Source: Pseudocolwellia agarivorans (lineage in GTDB: Bacteria > Pseudomonadota > Gammaproteobacteria > Enterobacterales > Alteromonadaceae). Taken from it: a stretch of 64,000 nt of DNA. Every line of letters starts with the position of its first letter. The first letter of the stretch is position 1. The notes under the pieces are model-generated. The model was not told the DNA's origin, did no database searches, and was given only the letters and a program-made list of their open reading frames with translations. The stretch lies in contig NZ_MUZU01000009.1 of NCBI RefSeq assembly GCF_002000085.1, forward strand, positions 62,001 to 126,000. The letters run 5' to 3'. Positions 19,001 to 28,126 of the stretch are shown here, piece after piece. Both the position numbers and the translations under genes were made by a program.

Positions 19001-19402
19001 CCTTTTAATCATTTTGGTATTTCAGCTAACTTAACTTTTGTTGGTGCAAAAGATGAATTTGATGTAAACAAAATTGATAACAATATTGCGCTACCAGGTT
19101 TAGGTGATTCACAAAATATTGTGTTTTTCTATGATGATACCGTGATCGAAGCTCGAATTGCTTATAACAATCGTGATGAATTTTTTACTAAATTCCAAGG
19201 TGTTGAACCATGGTTTACTGAGCAATACGATCAAATAGACGCAAGAATCGCTTATAATATCAATGAAGACACACAAGTATTTATTGAAGGTACAAACTTA
19301 ACTGACTCATTTACCCGACAACATGGTAGATATGAGTCTCAGTTTTTATCTTTAGAATCAAGTGGTCCTAGATACGCATTTGGTGTTAGAGCAAGCTTCT
19401 AA
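16067..19402 (+). CDS. TonB-dependent receptor with N-terminal STN signalling domain (FecA-like transducer)
   Basis: Outer-membrane receptor of 1111 residues. A hydrophobic signal segment (about residues 42-54, cleavage probably after QQAYA) is followed by an STN domain (roughly 65-145, LDFNIPKQWAFSSLISFAEQ onward), a TonB box near EVISVNGIRQ, a plug with IQDSIVAEDIGKFPDAN and ITVRGFGPQFNTVLVNGR, and a 22-strand-type barrel ending YAFGVRASF. The plug resembles the large Caulobacter/Xanthomonas-type receptors often used for glycans. The called start is GTG 16067 with weak Shine-Dalgarno; ATG 16079 or an ATT at 16127 behind GGAGGA are alternatives. The divergent sigma/FecR pair is its likely regulator. 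Confidence 0.93.
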   Translation: MNFSMLSLFEYFQFFLWRKKIFHSSISPVRQKNVLKEWTKISCFIFLFFVNFTFMQQAYATENTKKLDFNIPKQWAFSSLISFAEQADITFMFPMNKIKNIETNAVVGKYTIKQALELLLQNTNLEMNADEKGQISILLDPSFERESMFNNKKSKVAGAVLAVLSSVSASQALAEENSNNSTNNKEEIEVISVNGIRQSLTAVADFKKNSNFIQDSIVAEDIGKFPDANVAESLQRISGVSIDRSGGEGQQITVRGFGPQFNTVLVNGRRMASDAEGRAFNFDLLSAELIGSVDVFKTSSVALQEGGIGSTINLKTQRPLDIGEFKAVVSAKGSYEDKTGDITPNLFGFVSNTFADDTIGVLLSISHQERKATLDSSITSWSPDSQRFDPWDVSESDLWRFADGQGNGVGNYVYQRQHNFMRTKEDRTRTGYTGTVQFEMADNLHLTVDAMYTDFDITTQAISRISHRNKNDVHNMVVDENNVVIRYDMIEGPMNIFQARNRPASALQFGANLEWNITDQLTATFDISKSSSENPAAGKDYYVVIRGGDKLQRIDNSQGTDAPLETNFNFTPSNVDLNGDGVVNQFDYTLGEAQTVADVNDQNSWFTQREGFTFEDDITEAKVDFNWELDFDHLTQVSFGLISSSQEKTRINMRSTNPQFYRLPTIIPLPASLFTSENRKDFLSAANGDFANDSIQFDPEEILAYYAQPSTLAMRDQIAGLAPGTSAAEFAAISGYDAVVDPSRGYNVKEELFSAYVNAMFEFELAEMPLIINAGLRYTDTEVDSTGANRVFKDLAPAGNTGDVLVSTLGEPEATTASASYSNLLPSINAKLDITDEIVVRAAYSETLTRPDMTFLNPAPAFPQQVRLSSLEATAGNAELDPFVAQNYDLSFEWYYNETSYLTIGYFRKDIDGFIVSGKAREPITLKEPNSLSLITEDRSNIDGNTIYFDITRPRNLEETSVDGFEIGFQHTFDVLPAPFNHFGISANLTFVGAKDEFDVNKIDNNIALPGLGDSQNIVFFYDDTVIEARIAYNNRDEFFTKFQGVEPWFTEQYDQIDARIAYNINEDTQVFIEGTNLTDSFTRQHGRYESQFLSLESSGPRYAFGVRASF

Positions 19403-19430
19403 TCTATTGAATTAATAGTCTAAGTAACTC

Positions 19431-19457
19431 AAAGCAGAGGCAATTGTCTCTGCTTTA
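19431..19457. terminator. Bidirectional terminator between TonB receptor and luxR-type gene
   Basis: AAAGCAGAG (19431-19439) and CTCTGCTTT (19448-19456) form a perfect 9-bp stem around GCAATTGT. It separates two convergent genes; the T run on the plus strand is short. Confidence 0.65.
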
Positions 19458-20234
19458 TTAATTCTTCAAACATAAACCAAACAATTCATTTTGGCTTGAT
19501 ATGTTTAACTTAGCATAAGCGCGTTTACGGTAGGTTTGCACACTGGTTATTTTAATGCCTAAATCTAACCCTATCCCCTCGCTAGACAAACCAAGTAAGG
19601 CTCTAGCACAAACGCCTAATTCTCTTGTTGTTAGCTTACTATTAATGGCATGTAATCTTTGTTCTAACTCATTAATTTGAGCTTCTCTAGTTAAAAAATC
19701 AGATAAACCACCGGCAAGTCGAGTATGTTTTATCGCACAGCTCATCAAAAAGTTAGAAACATTTGTTATCTTTTCAATTTCAACAGAGGAATATTTCTTA
19801 CTAAAGCGATAAAGATTTATACAATATAAACCTCTATCACTACCTTTTGAAAATGAAAGCCGATCCACTATTTTTATATCGTAATCAAAAAAATGCTGGT
19901 AACTCGAATCTTCAATATCTTCTGGTATTAATCGACTAAATAGTACCTTATCACTTTTTTTAGCCTTTACTAACAGTTGAATATTAGGATCTTTTTTAAA
20001 GTAATGGGTGAGATACATTTTCTGTAATGATTTAGGAATATCTATCCCTTTAATATTAGCTGAAGTAATAAATCGAGCTTCTTTTTCTCCAAGTTGTACC
20101 AAAGAAAAATGTTCAACCCTCACAACACTATTAAGTAGCTGTAAAAATGCCTCACTAAATTGGCTATTCCCCAAATTATCTATCACATCCACCATTTTTT
20201 TTGAACTTAACATCATTTGTTTTTTTATAGGCAA
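19458..20234 (-). CDS. LuxR-family transcriptional regulator of the aldoxime/nitrile locus
   Basis: A 258-residue protein with a C-terminal LuxR-type helix-turn-helix (about residues 200-255: LTTRELGVCARALLGLSSE, then TSVQTYRKRAYAKLNISSQ). The N-terminal 190 residues are a putative ligand-sensing region that I cannot assign; it is not clearly an acyl-homoserine lactone domain. The start is TTG at 20232-20234, eight bases after GGGAG; the next in-frame ATG lies too far from that Shine-Dalgarno. It is divergent from the CMD-thioredoxin-receptor-nitrilase-aldoxime dehydratase run with a 133-base shared promoter region, so it most likely controls that run. Confidence 0.85.
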   Translation of the reverse strand: MPIKKQMMLSSKKMVDVIDNLGNSQFSEAFLQLLNSVVRVEHFSLVQLGEKEARFITSANIKGIDIPKSLQKMYLTHYFKKDPNIQLLVKAKKSDKVLFSRLIPEDIEDSSYQHFFDYDIKIVDRLSFSKGSDRGLYCINLYRFSKKYSSVEIEKITNVSNFLMSCAIKHTRLAGGLSDFLTREAQINELEQRLHAINSKLTTRELGVCARALLGLSSEGIGLDLGIKITSVQTYRKRAYAKLNISSQNELFGLCLKN

Positions 20235-20367
20235 TGTCTAACTCCCGCATGAATGAATAACAATTAAAGCACTTTTTATGAACACTTTTCGTCCTCTTTT
20301 GATGGGACATATACTTTTCATTCAACTCACTATAGTAAATATCAACCTTACATTGTGGAGAAAACAT

Positions 20368-20955
20368 ATGCCTCATCTTCGACCTTTAGAAAATGATGAA
20401 ATCAACGACAAAGAAATAGTAGAACGCTTCGAGCATTACAATAAAACTCGAGGATTCGTACCAAACAGTATCAGAACCATGTCGCGTCGTCCTAATATTG
20501 TTAAAACCTTTATGGCACTTAATCAAGCCGTTTTATATGAAGGCACTGTTGATAAAGAAATTAAAATGCTAGTGAGCTTAGCCTCTAGTTTAGCTTCAGG
20601 TTGTCGTTACTGCCAATCACATATGGCTAACTTATCAAGTATCTACGAAGCATCAGATGAAAAAATTGCGGCTATCTGGGAATTTGAAACAAGTGACTTA
20701 TTTTCAGATGCTGAACGCGCTGCAATCACTCTTGCGATGAAAGCAGGCACTCTACCTAATGAAGCCAGCCAAGAAGATTTTGACGAATTAGCAAAATACT
20801 TTGACGAAGGTCAAATTGTAGAAATAGTAGCAAGTGTTGCTTTATTTGGTTACTTAAATCGGTGGAACGACACCATGGCTACTCAACTGGAGGAGTATCC
20901 TAAAGAAGTAACTAAACGCGCAGTGGGCGGCTTTGAAGAAGGTAAGCATGTTTAA
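20368..20955 (+). CDS. Carboxymuconolactone decarboxylase/AhpD-like CxxC protein
   Basis: A 195-residue CMD-superfamily protein. The start at 20368 has a GGAG Shine-Dalgarno eight bases upstream; the frame is open 30 codons further but without one. GCRYCQSHM places a CxxC pair at C79 and C82 with H85, the disulfide/proton-relay motif of AhpD-type alkylhydroperoxidases; REMSRRPN-like helices and a second half with LFSDAERAAITLAMKAG fit the family. It may be a thiol peroxidase or another redox enzyme; no decarboxylase activity is implied. Thioredoxin (20 bases downstream) and thioredoxin reductase are the natural electron donors. Confidence 0.85.
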   Translation: MPHLRPLENDEINDKEIVERFEHYNKTRGFVPNSIRTMSRRPNIVKTFMALNQAVLYEGTVDKEIKMLVSLASSLASGCRYCQSHMANLSSIYEASDEKIAAIWEFETSDLFSDAERAAITLAMKAGTLPNEASQEDFDELAKYFDEGQIVEIVASVALFGYLNRWNDTMATQLEEYPKEVTKRAVGGFEEGKHV

Positions 20956-20975
20956 CACATGCTAGAGGAAATAAC

Positions 20976-21296
20976 ATGACTACAGTTAATGTAACAGATA
21001 GCAATTTTCAAGCGCTAGTTTCCAACACTGAAAAGCCCTTAGTTATTGATGTATGGGCACCATGGTGTGGCCCATGCAAAATGGTTGGCCCTGCGCTAAC
21101 GAACATTGCTCAAGTAGACCCAGAACGTTTTCAATTAGTGATGGCTAATATGGAAGAGTTTGAAAAATCAGCCGATGAACTTAACGTCAAGGCGACTCCT
21201 ACTGTTTTAATTTTTAAGCAAGGTAAAGAAGTTGCTCGCCGTTCAGGTGCATTAATGAAGTCTCAACTTGAAAAGTGGATTAATGAGCACTTATAG
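20976..21296 (+). CDS. Thioredoxin
   Basis: A 106-residue single-domain thioredoxin with the classical WCGPC site (C31, C34), the VIDVWAPW strand before it, and a cis-proline in KATPTVLIF. AGAGGAAA precedes the ATG. It reduces protein disulfides in the cytoplasm using electrons from thioredoxin reductase, whose gene follows 30 bases downstream. Because it is embedded between a CxxC CMD protein and a reductase inside a catabolic run, it is probably a dedicated copy rather than the housekeeping trxA. Confidence 0.95.
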   Translation: MTTVNVTDSNFQALVSNTEKPLVIDVWAPWCGPCKMVGPALTNIAQVDPERFQLVMANMEEFEKSADELNVKATPTVLIFKQGKEVARRSGALMKSQLEKWINEHL

Positions 21297-21314
21297 CGCT
21301 CATTAATCAAATAA

Positions 21315-22265
<951 letters not shown>

Positions 22266-22274
22266 GTTAATAAC

Positions 22275-22317
22275 ATTTCTATAGGCGTTGTTTCTTTATC
22301 GCAAAACCTATTAGAAA
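22275..22317 (+). other. Stem-loop after trxB
   Basis: ATTTCTATAGG (22275-22285) pairs with CCTATTAGAAAT (22306-22317) with one bulged base around a 20-base loop. There is no strong T run. It may be a weak attenuator or an mRNA-stabilising hairpin in the 149-base gap before the receptor gene. Confidence 0.4.
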
Positions 22318-22414
22318 TTAATCCGTTATAAAAATAATAAAATTCAATAAATAAAAAAGTACAAGGCGCAATAACAACATTTAAATTCAATTCTAAAAAT
22401 AATAAGAGGTTTCT

Positions 22415-24706
22415 ATGTCTATATTTTTGCTACAAAACCAATTAATGAGACAATCTAGTGTCTCATCTAAAAAAGTTAAGTTTACTTTAAATCTGCTTAC
22501 TGCTGCTTTGGTAACCGCTATGTTTCCGGCAATAGCTCAGGATACTGACACTCAAGTTCCAAAAGAAAAAAGCAAGTTAGAAGTCATTGAAGTAACAGCT
22601 CAAAAACGTACAGAAAATTTACAAGAAATACCAATTGCTGTTAGCGCACTTAATGAAGACGCCTTAGCACAAAGCGGTTTCGATGGCGTTGAAGATTTAA
22701 GCTTTTTAGTACCATCACTTCAATTTGGTAATTTTGGTCCAACAACCTTTTTAAATATTCGAGGTGTAGGCTCTGAAAACACTACAGGCGGCAGTGATCC
22801 TGGTGTTGCTATGCATGTAGACGGCGTATACGTTGGCCGTCCTGTTGGTGCATTGTTTTCAGCCTTTGATGTAACACGTGTTGAAGTGTTACGTGGCCCA
22901 CAAGGAACCTTATACGGACGTAATGCTACTGGCGGTTCTGTTAATTTAATTACCAATAAACCTGACGATTACTTAAGTGGAAAACTTGACGCGACTATTG
23001 GTAACTATAACCTCCGCAGAGTGCGTGGAGCTATCAATATACCTATTAACGACTCTGTCACAGCAAGAGTTGTCGCTTTCAATGAAGACCGAGATGGTTT
23101 TACCGAAAACCTCTTCCCGGGAGGCACTGAAGCAAACGACTCAGACAACAGTGGTATACGCGGCCACTTAAATATTGAACTCTCTGACTCTACTTATTTA
23201 TTACTTTCAGCAACACATATTGAAAATAATGGTATAGGAAGCCAAGCAGAGCAACGAGACCCTTATTCAACAGGTGTATTGTTTGGTCCGGGACCTGAAC
23301 CATTAAGACGTATAGCTGACGAAAATGGCTCCCCATTAATTAATAACCTTGAAGCCTTTAAAGAAACTAAAGATCAAGCAGAATCACAAGAGAGTACTTT
23401 TGATTTATATTCAGCAACCCTTGATTGGGAAGGCGAATATTTCTCGATCAAATCAATTACCGCTATCGTTGAATCAGACTACACCACTATTCAAGACAGC
23501 GACTCCAGCGCAGCTTCACTACAAGTACTCGTTGTTGAAGAAGATGCCAAACAGTTCTCTCAAGAAATTCAATTTATTTCGCCAGCCAATAGTGAATTTC
23601 GCTGGATTGCAGGCCTTTTCTATTTTACCGAAGAAGTAGACCGCTTTAGTAGCTTAATTGGCCCTCGCTTTGATGCTGTAACAGGATTTTTAACTGCTAC
23701 CGTACCTAACTTTAATGAAAACTATTCATTTAGAATTGGTGGCGACATAGAAACCACCTCTTATGCAGCTTTTGTACAAGGCACTTACAACCTAAGTGAA
23801 ACAGTATCCGTTACCGCGGGGCTACGTTATACAGATGATGAAAAAGAAGGTTTTAACCGCAATATATTCTTTGCTCCCCAAGTCGTTGATCCCGTAGAAG
23901 TCAGTTCCAGTGAGGTAACTGGTAAATTAGCGATTGATTGGAATTTTCAAGATAATGCTTTGTTATATGCTTCTTATTCAAAAGGCTATAAAAGTGGTGG
24001 TGTAAGTCAACAAACCGTAGCTGCATCAGGCGCAAGTCCAATCTTTAATCCTGAATTTGTTGATACTTATGAAGTCGGTTACAAATCACAATTACTTGAA
24101 GACACTATGCAATTAAATTTAGCCACTTACTACAGTGACTATACCGATTTGCAATTTCAAGTTTTTGGCGATTTTGGTCCTGAAGCGGGTAATGCTGGTG
24201 CTGCTACGATTAAAGGTTTAGAAGCTGAAGTTATGCTGCTTTTAGGTGATATTTGGTCTGTTGATGGTTCTTTTGCTTACACCGATGCAGAATATGATGA
24301 ATTGATCACTGGCCCTGGCCAAAACTTTGCTGGTAATCAACTCACAAGAACACCTGAGCTGGCATATAACTTGGGGGTGAATGCTGAATGGGAATTTAGC
24401 GACCATAGTCTACTCATTGCCCGATTAGAAGGTTCATACACTGATGAAATTTATTATGAATTTACTAACACTGATGCCTCTCTTGCTTCTGATTATTATA
24501 ACATTAATTTCCGTTTATTGTGGACAAGTGCAGACGAAAAATACTTCTCTGAATTTTATGTCACTAATCTAACAGACGAAGTTCAAGAAACAAGCATTCT
24601 TGTTGGCTTCTCTCTTGGTGTTGCCCCCGGCGAAGTCGGTGCAGAATACGTCACTTATAACGCCCCTCGTCAATTTGGCTTAACGGTTGGTTATCGCTTT
24701 GAATAA
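22415..24706 (+). CDS. TonB-dependent outer-membrane receptor of the aldoxime/nitrile locus
   Basis: A 763-residue TonB-dependent transporter. A signal peptide (about residues 1-41, hydrophobic LNLLTAALVTAMF, cleavage near AIAQ) is followed by a TonB-box region IEVTAQKRTENLQEIPIAV, the plug with LNIRGVGSE and RVEVLRGPQGTLYGRNATGG, and a barrel ending FGLTVGYRFE. There is no STN domain, so it is a plain transporter. AAGAGG precedes the ATG. It lies 45 bases before the nitrilase gene, so it probably imports the compound that the nitrilase/aldoxime dehydratase pair works on; no iron-related gene lies nearby. Confidence 0.93.
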   Translation: MSIFLLQNQLMRQSSVSSKKVKFTLNLLTAALVTAMFPAIAQDTDTQVPKEKSKLEVIEVTAQKRTENLQEIPIAVSALNEDALAQSGFDGVEDLSFLVPSLQFGNFGPTTFLNIRGVGSENTTGGSDPGVAMHVDGVYVGRPVGALFSAFDVTRVEVLRGPQGTLYGRNATGGSVNLITNKPDDYLSGKLDATIGNYNLRRVRGAINIPINDSVTARVVAFNEDRDGFTENLFPGGTEANDSDNSGIRGHLNIELSDSTYLLLSATHIENNGIGSQAEQRDPYSTGVLFGPGPEPLRRIADENGSPLINNLEAFKETKDQAESQESTFDLYSATLDWEGEYFSIKSITAIVESDYTTIQDSDSSAASLQVLVVEEDAKQFSQEIQFISPANSEFRWIAGLFYFTEEVDRFSSLIGPRFDAVTGFLTATVPNFNENYSFRIGGDIETTSYAAFVQGTYNLSETVSVTAGLRYTDDEKEGFNRNIFFAPQVVDPVEVSSSEVTGKLAIDWNFQDNALLYASYSKGYKSGGVSQQTVAASGASPIFNPEFVDTYEVGYKSQLLEDTMQLNLATYYSDYTDLQFQVFGDFGPEAGNAGAATIKGLEAEVMLLLGDIWSVDGSFAYTDAEYDELITGPGQNFAGNQLTRTPELAYNLGVNAEWEFSDHSLLIARLEGSYTDEIYYEFTNTDASLASDYYNINFRLLWTSADEKYFSEFYVTNLTDEVQETSILVGFSLGVAPGEVGAEYVTYNAPRQFGLTVGYRFE

Positions 24707-24751
24707 AGCGTTTTTAGTCAATTCAAAATTTAACATCATGGAGAAAAAATC

Positions 24752-25765
24752 ATGAGTACAATTAAAGTTGCAGCAGTTCAAGCGGCTCCCGGATTTATGG
24801 ATATAGACAAAGCAGTAGCCAAAACCATTGACCTGATTGACCAAGCAGGTCAACAAGGTATTCAATTACTCGCTTTTCCTGAAACATGGCTACCCGGTTA
24901 CCCTTGGTATATTTGGCTAGGTACGCCAGCAGATACTATTCATTATTCGGCTAAATATGCGAATAATTCTATTGAAGCAAATAGTCACCACGAAAAAGCA
25001 ATCAGCGAAGCCGTAAAGCGTAATAATCTTCAGGTTATTATGGGCGTTTCAGAAAGAGACAACGGCACTTTATACATGGCTCAATGGCACTTTGCTGCTG
25101 ATGGCACATTACTATCACGCCGACGTAAGTTAAAGCCGACTCACGTAGAGCGAGCTATATTTGGTGAAGGCGATGGTAGCGACATTATTGTTAACGACAC
25201 AGAACTTGGCAAAATTGGTGCTCTTTGCTGTTGGGAGCATTTACAGCCTTTATCTAAATACGCCATGTTTTCTAAACATGAACAAATACATGTTGCTGCT
25301 TGGCCTGCATACAGTGTTTATGCTGATCGTACTTACGCACTAAGCCCAGGCCTTAGTATTGCTGCAAACCAAATTTATGCCGCTGAAGGACAATGTTTTG
25401 TTATAAGTTCTTGTGCCGTTATCTCTGAAGAAATACATGAACTACTATGCAATACCGATGAGAAAAAAGCCTTAGTCAAAATTGGAGGAGGTTATTCACA
25501 AATATTTGGACCAGATGGCGGGCCTTTAGCAGACTATTTACCTGAAGATGAAGAAGGCTTAGTTATTGCAGAAATTGACCTAGATAAAATCCTGTTTTGT
25601 AAAGCTGCGGCAGATCCGGTTGGTCATTATTCAAGACCTGATGTATTTCGACTATTATTCAATGACAAACCAGCACCGGTCGTTATGCCGTTTAATGATT
25701 TTTCACCTACCCCTGTTCAAAGTGAACAAGACACTGCAGGGCTAGAGGAGAATACTAATGACTAA
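24752..25765 (+). CDS. Nitrilase (aliphatic/aryl type)
   Basis: A 337-residue carbon-nitrogen hydrolase that turns a nitrile into a carboxylic acid and ammonia. The Glu-Lys-Cys triad is clear: E44 in AFPETWLPGYP, K126 in RRKLKPTHVER, and C160 in GALCCWEHLQPL. The spacing (82 and 34 residues) agrees with true nitrilases such as that of Rhodococcus rhodochrous J1 (E48, K131, C165), and CWEH separates it from amidases and omega-amidases. Its end overlaps the aldoxime dehydratase start by eight bases, so the two enzymes are coupled: the second supplies the nitrile that the first hydrolyses. The natural substrate is not readable from sequence. Confidence 0.92.
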   Translation: MSTIKVAAVQAAPGFMDIDKAVAKTIDLIDQAGQQGIQLLAFPETWLPGYPWYIWLGTPADTIHYSAKYANNSIEANSHHEKAISEAVKRNNLQVIMGVSERDNGTLYMAQWHFAADGTLLSRRRKLKPTHVERAIFGEGDGSDIIVNDTELGKIGALCCWEHLQPLSKYAMFSKHEQIHVAAWPAYSVYADRTYALSPGLSIAANQIYAAEGQCFVISSCAVISEEIHELLCNTDEKKALVKIGGGYSQIFGPDGGPLADYLPEDEEGLVIAEIDLDKILFCKAAADPVGHYSRPDVFRLLFNDKPAPVVMPFNDFSPTPVQSEQDTAGLEENTND

Positions 25766-26792
25766 AACCAGCGATGTGCGTAAGTATTCGTTAAGAATGC
25801 CTAAAGGCTGGAAACCGCCCTTTCCTTCTTATTCATCTGAATTTGATAGTGATAAAACCGAAATAGCCATGGTTTTGTTTGGTCTGCAATTTAACATTGC
25901 AGACCGAGCAAAGGCAGTAAAAGCTATTTTAGATTTAAAAGTATTAGTACAAAATACACAAGGGTGTGATTACATCGACTTAGCAGAGTGTATTAAAGAC
26001 AATACGGGTAAATCTCAAGTGGTATTAACCAGCTATTGGTTAGACGGCGACAAATTGTCATCATTATTCGTAAACAAAACGTTTACGCAATTATGGGAGC
26101 AGTATGCCGATAATTCACAGCCGTTTGGCTTGTATCGTGAAGTATTCAACATACCATTATCGCGTTACGAAATTGTACATTCACATCAAGATCATCTTGT
26201 GGGAGCCTCTCATATTAGAGATAGCGTAAGTGAAGAAATAGACACTCACGCTTATTGGGGAAGTATGCGAGATCGTATTCCTGACTCCGCGATTAACCGC
26301 TTTGATGCAGAAGGGGCAATAGAGGTAGTCTCTCAAGAGAAAAATCGCATTATTGTAGCGGCTAACCATAACTTGGCAATTATTCGTTCAGATCAAAACA
26401 TGAATGATTCACAGGGTGAAGAGCGCGACGAATACTATCAAGATGTATACCCAACACTGGTTAAGGGCATGCAATTTTTACGAGATGAAGGTGAAGAAGT
26501 TAATTGTTACGATTGTCGGTTTATGTCTTTTTTAGATGACAATGGTAATAGTACAGACCATACCTTTGGTTATGCTTACTTTAAATCGTTAGAAGATTTA
26601 GAAGGTTGGTCTGAACATCACCCTACTCACAAGGCGATTTTTAATTCATTTAAGCAGTATATTCCTAAACATATTGCCACTATTGGCTCTAGATTCGGAC
26701 ATGAGGTTTCTATATTGCCTAAAGAAAATCAGTTTGCTGAGTACATTAATTGCGCACCAAACACAGGGCTACTTAATGGGCTGAATAGATAA
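25758..26792 (+). CDS. Haem-containing aldoxime dehydratase (Oxd family)
   Basis: A 344-residue protein of the phenylacetaldoxime/aliphatic aldoxime dehydratase family, which removes water from R-CH=NOH to give the nitrile R-CN at a haem b centre. Recognisable stretches are the N-terminal RMPKGWKPPFPSY, the central GSMRDRIPDSAINRF, and the C-terminal TFGYAYFKSLEDLEGWSEHH with HPTHKAIF. Histidines at 287, 288, 291 and 315 are candidates for the axial ligand and catalytic histidine. Known members need ferrous haem, which is relevant to the reductase genes upstream. GAGGAG precedes the ATG inside the nitrilase gene. I recognise the family with good confidence; substrate is unknown. Confidence 0.88.
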   Translation: MTKTSDVRKYSLRMPKGWKPPFPSYSSEFDSDKTEIAMVLFGLQFNIADRAKAVKAILDLKVLVQNTQGCDYIDLAECIKDNTGKSQVVLTSYWLDGDKLSSLFVNKTFTQLWEQYADNSQPFGLYREVFNIPLSRYEIVHSHQDHLVGASHIRDSVSEEIDTHAYWGSMRDRIPDSAINRFDAEGAIEVVSQEKNRIIVAANHNLAIIRSDQNMNDSQGEERDEYYQDVYPTLVKGMQFLRDEGEEVNCYDCRFMSFLDDNGNSTDHTFGYAYFKSLEDLEGWSEHHPTHKAIFNSFKQYIPKHIATIGSRFGHEVSILPKENQFAEYINCAPNTGLLNGLNR

Positions 26793-26810
26793 CAAGTTCA
26801 AAGCTATCTT

Positions 26811-26856
26811 CCTATTCCATCTCTTGTGTAAGTTCTGCATATTGAGATGGAATAGG
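26811..26856 (+). terminator. 13-bp stem-loop after the aldoxime dehydratase gene
   Basis: CCTATTCCATCTC (26811-26823) and GAGATGGAATAGG (26844-26856) are perfectly complementary around a 20-base loop, 18 bases after the stop codon. There is no T run, so it is either a Rho-dependent/processing structure or a weak terminator ending the receptor-nitrilase-dehydratase transcript. Confidence 0.55.
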
Positions 26857-27009
26857 TATATAACCATTAAATTTGAATATTTTTTAAGTGTTAAATTAGA
26901 ACAAGTAATAGAAAAAACGAGCATTAATTCATCTATTCACCTTGGTATTCCGCCTACCCGTACCAATATCAAATGGCATACACTTTAATTAACCATTCAT
27001 AAGGTAGTT

Positions 27010-28062
27010 ATGAAATATTCTTTATTAGGCAGTAGCGATTTATCGGTTTCAGAGATTTGCTTAGGTAGTATGACTTGGGGGTTACAAAATAATCAGCAAG
27101 AAGCAGATCAACAAATTGATTATGCGTTATCTCAAGATATTAACTTTATTGATACCGCTGAACTTTATGCTGTTCCTCCTGCACCAGAAACCTACGGTAA
27201 AACCGAAACGATTATAGGTAACTGGTTATCTAACAATCCCGATAAAAGAAAAGATATTGTGTTAGCCACAAAAATCTCAGGGCAAGGTTTACCTTGGATC
27301 AGAAACGGAGAGCCAATCACAGGTAAAAACGTAGAGCTTGCAGTTGAAGGCTCGTTAAAACGCTTACAAACAGACTATATCGACTTATTTCAATTACATT
27401 GGCCTAATCGTGGTTTCCCTCACTTTGGAAACCATTGGCCCAATCAAATTGATTTCACGCAAACAACTTCAGAACGTGAAATTGAAGATATGCTTGATAT
27501 TCTACAAGGATTATCGCGCTGTGTAGAAGCTGGAAAAATTAGGCATTGTGGATTATCTGATGATACCCCCTGGGGGATTAATACCTATTTAAAACTCAGT
27601 GAACAATATAATTTGCCACGTATTGTTTCTGTTCAAAACGAATTCAGTTTACTACATACACAAGATTCTCCTTATTTACTCGAAAACTGCATTCGTGAAA
27701 ATATCGCGTATTTACCGTGGTCGCCTCTTGCTACGGGTATGTTAACGGGTAAATACTTAAATAATACACGCCCAGAAGGTAGCCGATGGACCTATGAACA
27801 AAGAAACGGTATATACAGAGATACGCCTTCCGCCCACAAAGCAACAGCTGCCTATATCGATATTGCCAACCAATACGATATTACGCCAGCACAACTCGCA
27901 TTAGCTTGGTGTAAACAAGTACGCGGGGTAACGTCAACAATTATTGGTGCAACGACTATGGAGCAACTGAAAGAAAATATTAAAGGATTTGATATTGAAT
28001 TAAGTAACGAAGCATTAAATGATATTAACGGCGTATTAAGAGATTACCCTACACCTTTTTAA
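27010..28062 (+). CDS. Aldo/keto reductase, Tas-like
   Basis: A 350-residue NADPH-dependent aldo/keto reductase that aligns well with E. coli Tas (346 residues): GLGTMT-like start (CLGSMTWG), DTAELYAVPPAPETYGKTE with the active-site tyrosine context, LKRLQTDYIDLFQLHWP with the catalytic histidine, and a C-terminal GVTSTIIGATTMEQLKENI. It lies 217 bases after the aldoxime dehydratase on the same strand, past a stem-loop, and AAGGTAG precedes the ATG. It could reduce aldehydes linked to the aldoxime pathway, but the gap makes membership in that operon uncertain. Confidence 0.88.
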   Translation: MKYSLLGSSDLSVSEICLGSMTWGLQNNQQEADQQIDYALSQDINFIDTAELYAVPPAPETYGKTETIIGNWLSNNPDKRKDIVLATKISGQGLPWIRNGEPITGKNVELAVEGSLKRLQTDYIDLFQLHWPNRGFPHFGNHWPNQIDFTQTTSEREIEDMLDILQGLSRCVEAGKIRHCGLSDDTPWGINTYLKLSEQYNLPRIVSVQNEFSLLHTQDSPYLLENCIRENIAYLPWSPLATGMLTGKYLNNTRPEGSRWTYEQRNGIYRDTPSAHKATAAYIDIANQYDITPAQLALAWCKQVRGVTSTIIGATTMEQLKENIKGFDIELSNEALNDINGVLRDYPTPF

Positions 28063-28087
28063 TTATTTAATAAAAAATATATGTCTC

Positions 28088-28116
28088 CCCAAGCTAGTTC
28101 AACTTATTAGCTTGGG
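28088..28116. terminator. Hairpin between convergent aldo/keto reductase and porin-like genes
   Basis: CCCAAGCTA (28088-28096) and TAGCTTGGG (28108-28116) form a perfect 9-bp stem with an 11-base loop. Neither side has a strong T run, so termination strength is uncertain. Confidence 0.5.
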
Positions 28117-28126
28117 CGTACCCTCT

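Noticed and set aside
27010-28062. Aldo/keto reductase as a certain member of the aldoxime operon
   Set aside because: A 217-base gap with a 13-bp stem-loop separates it from the dehydratase, so co-transcription is not shown.
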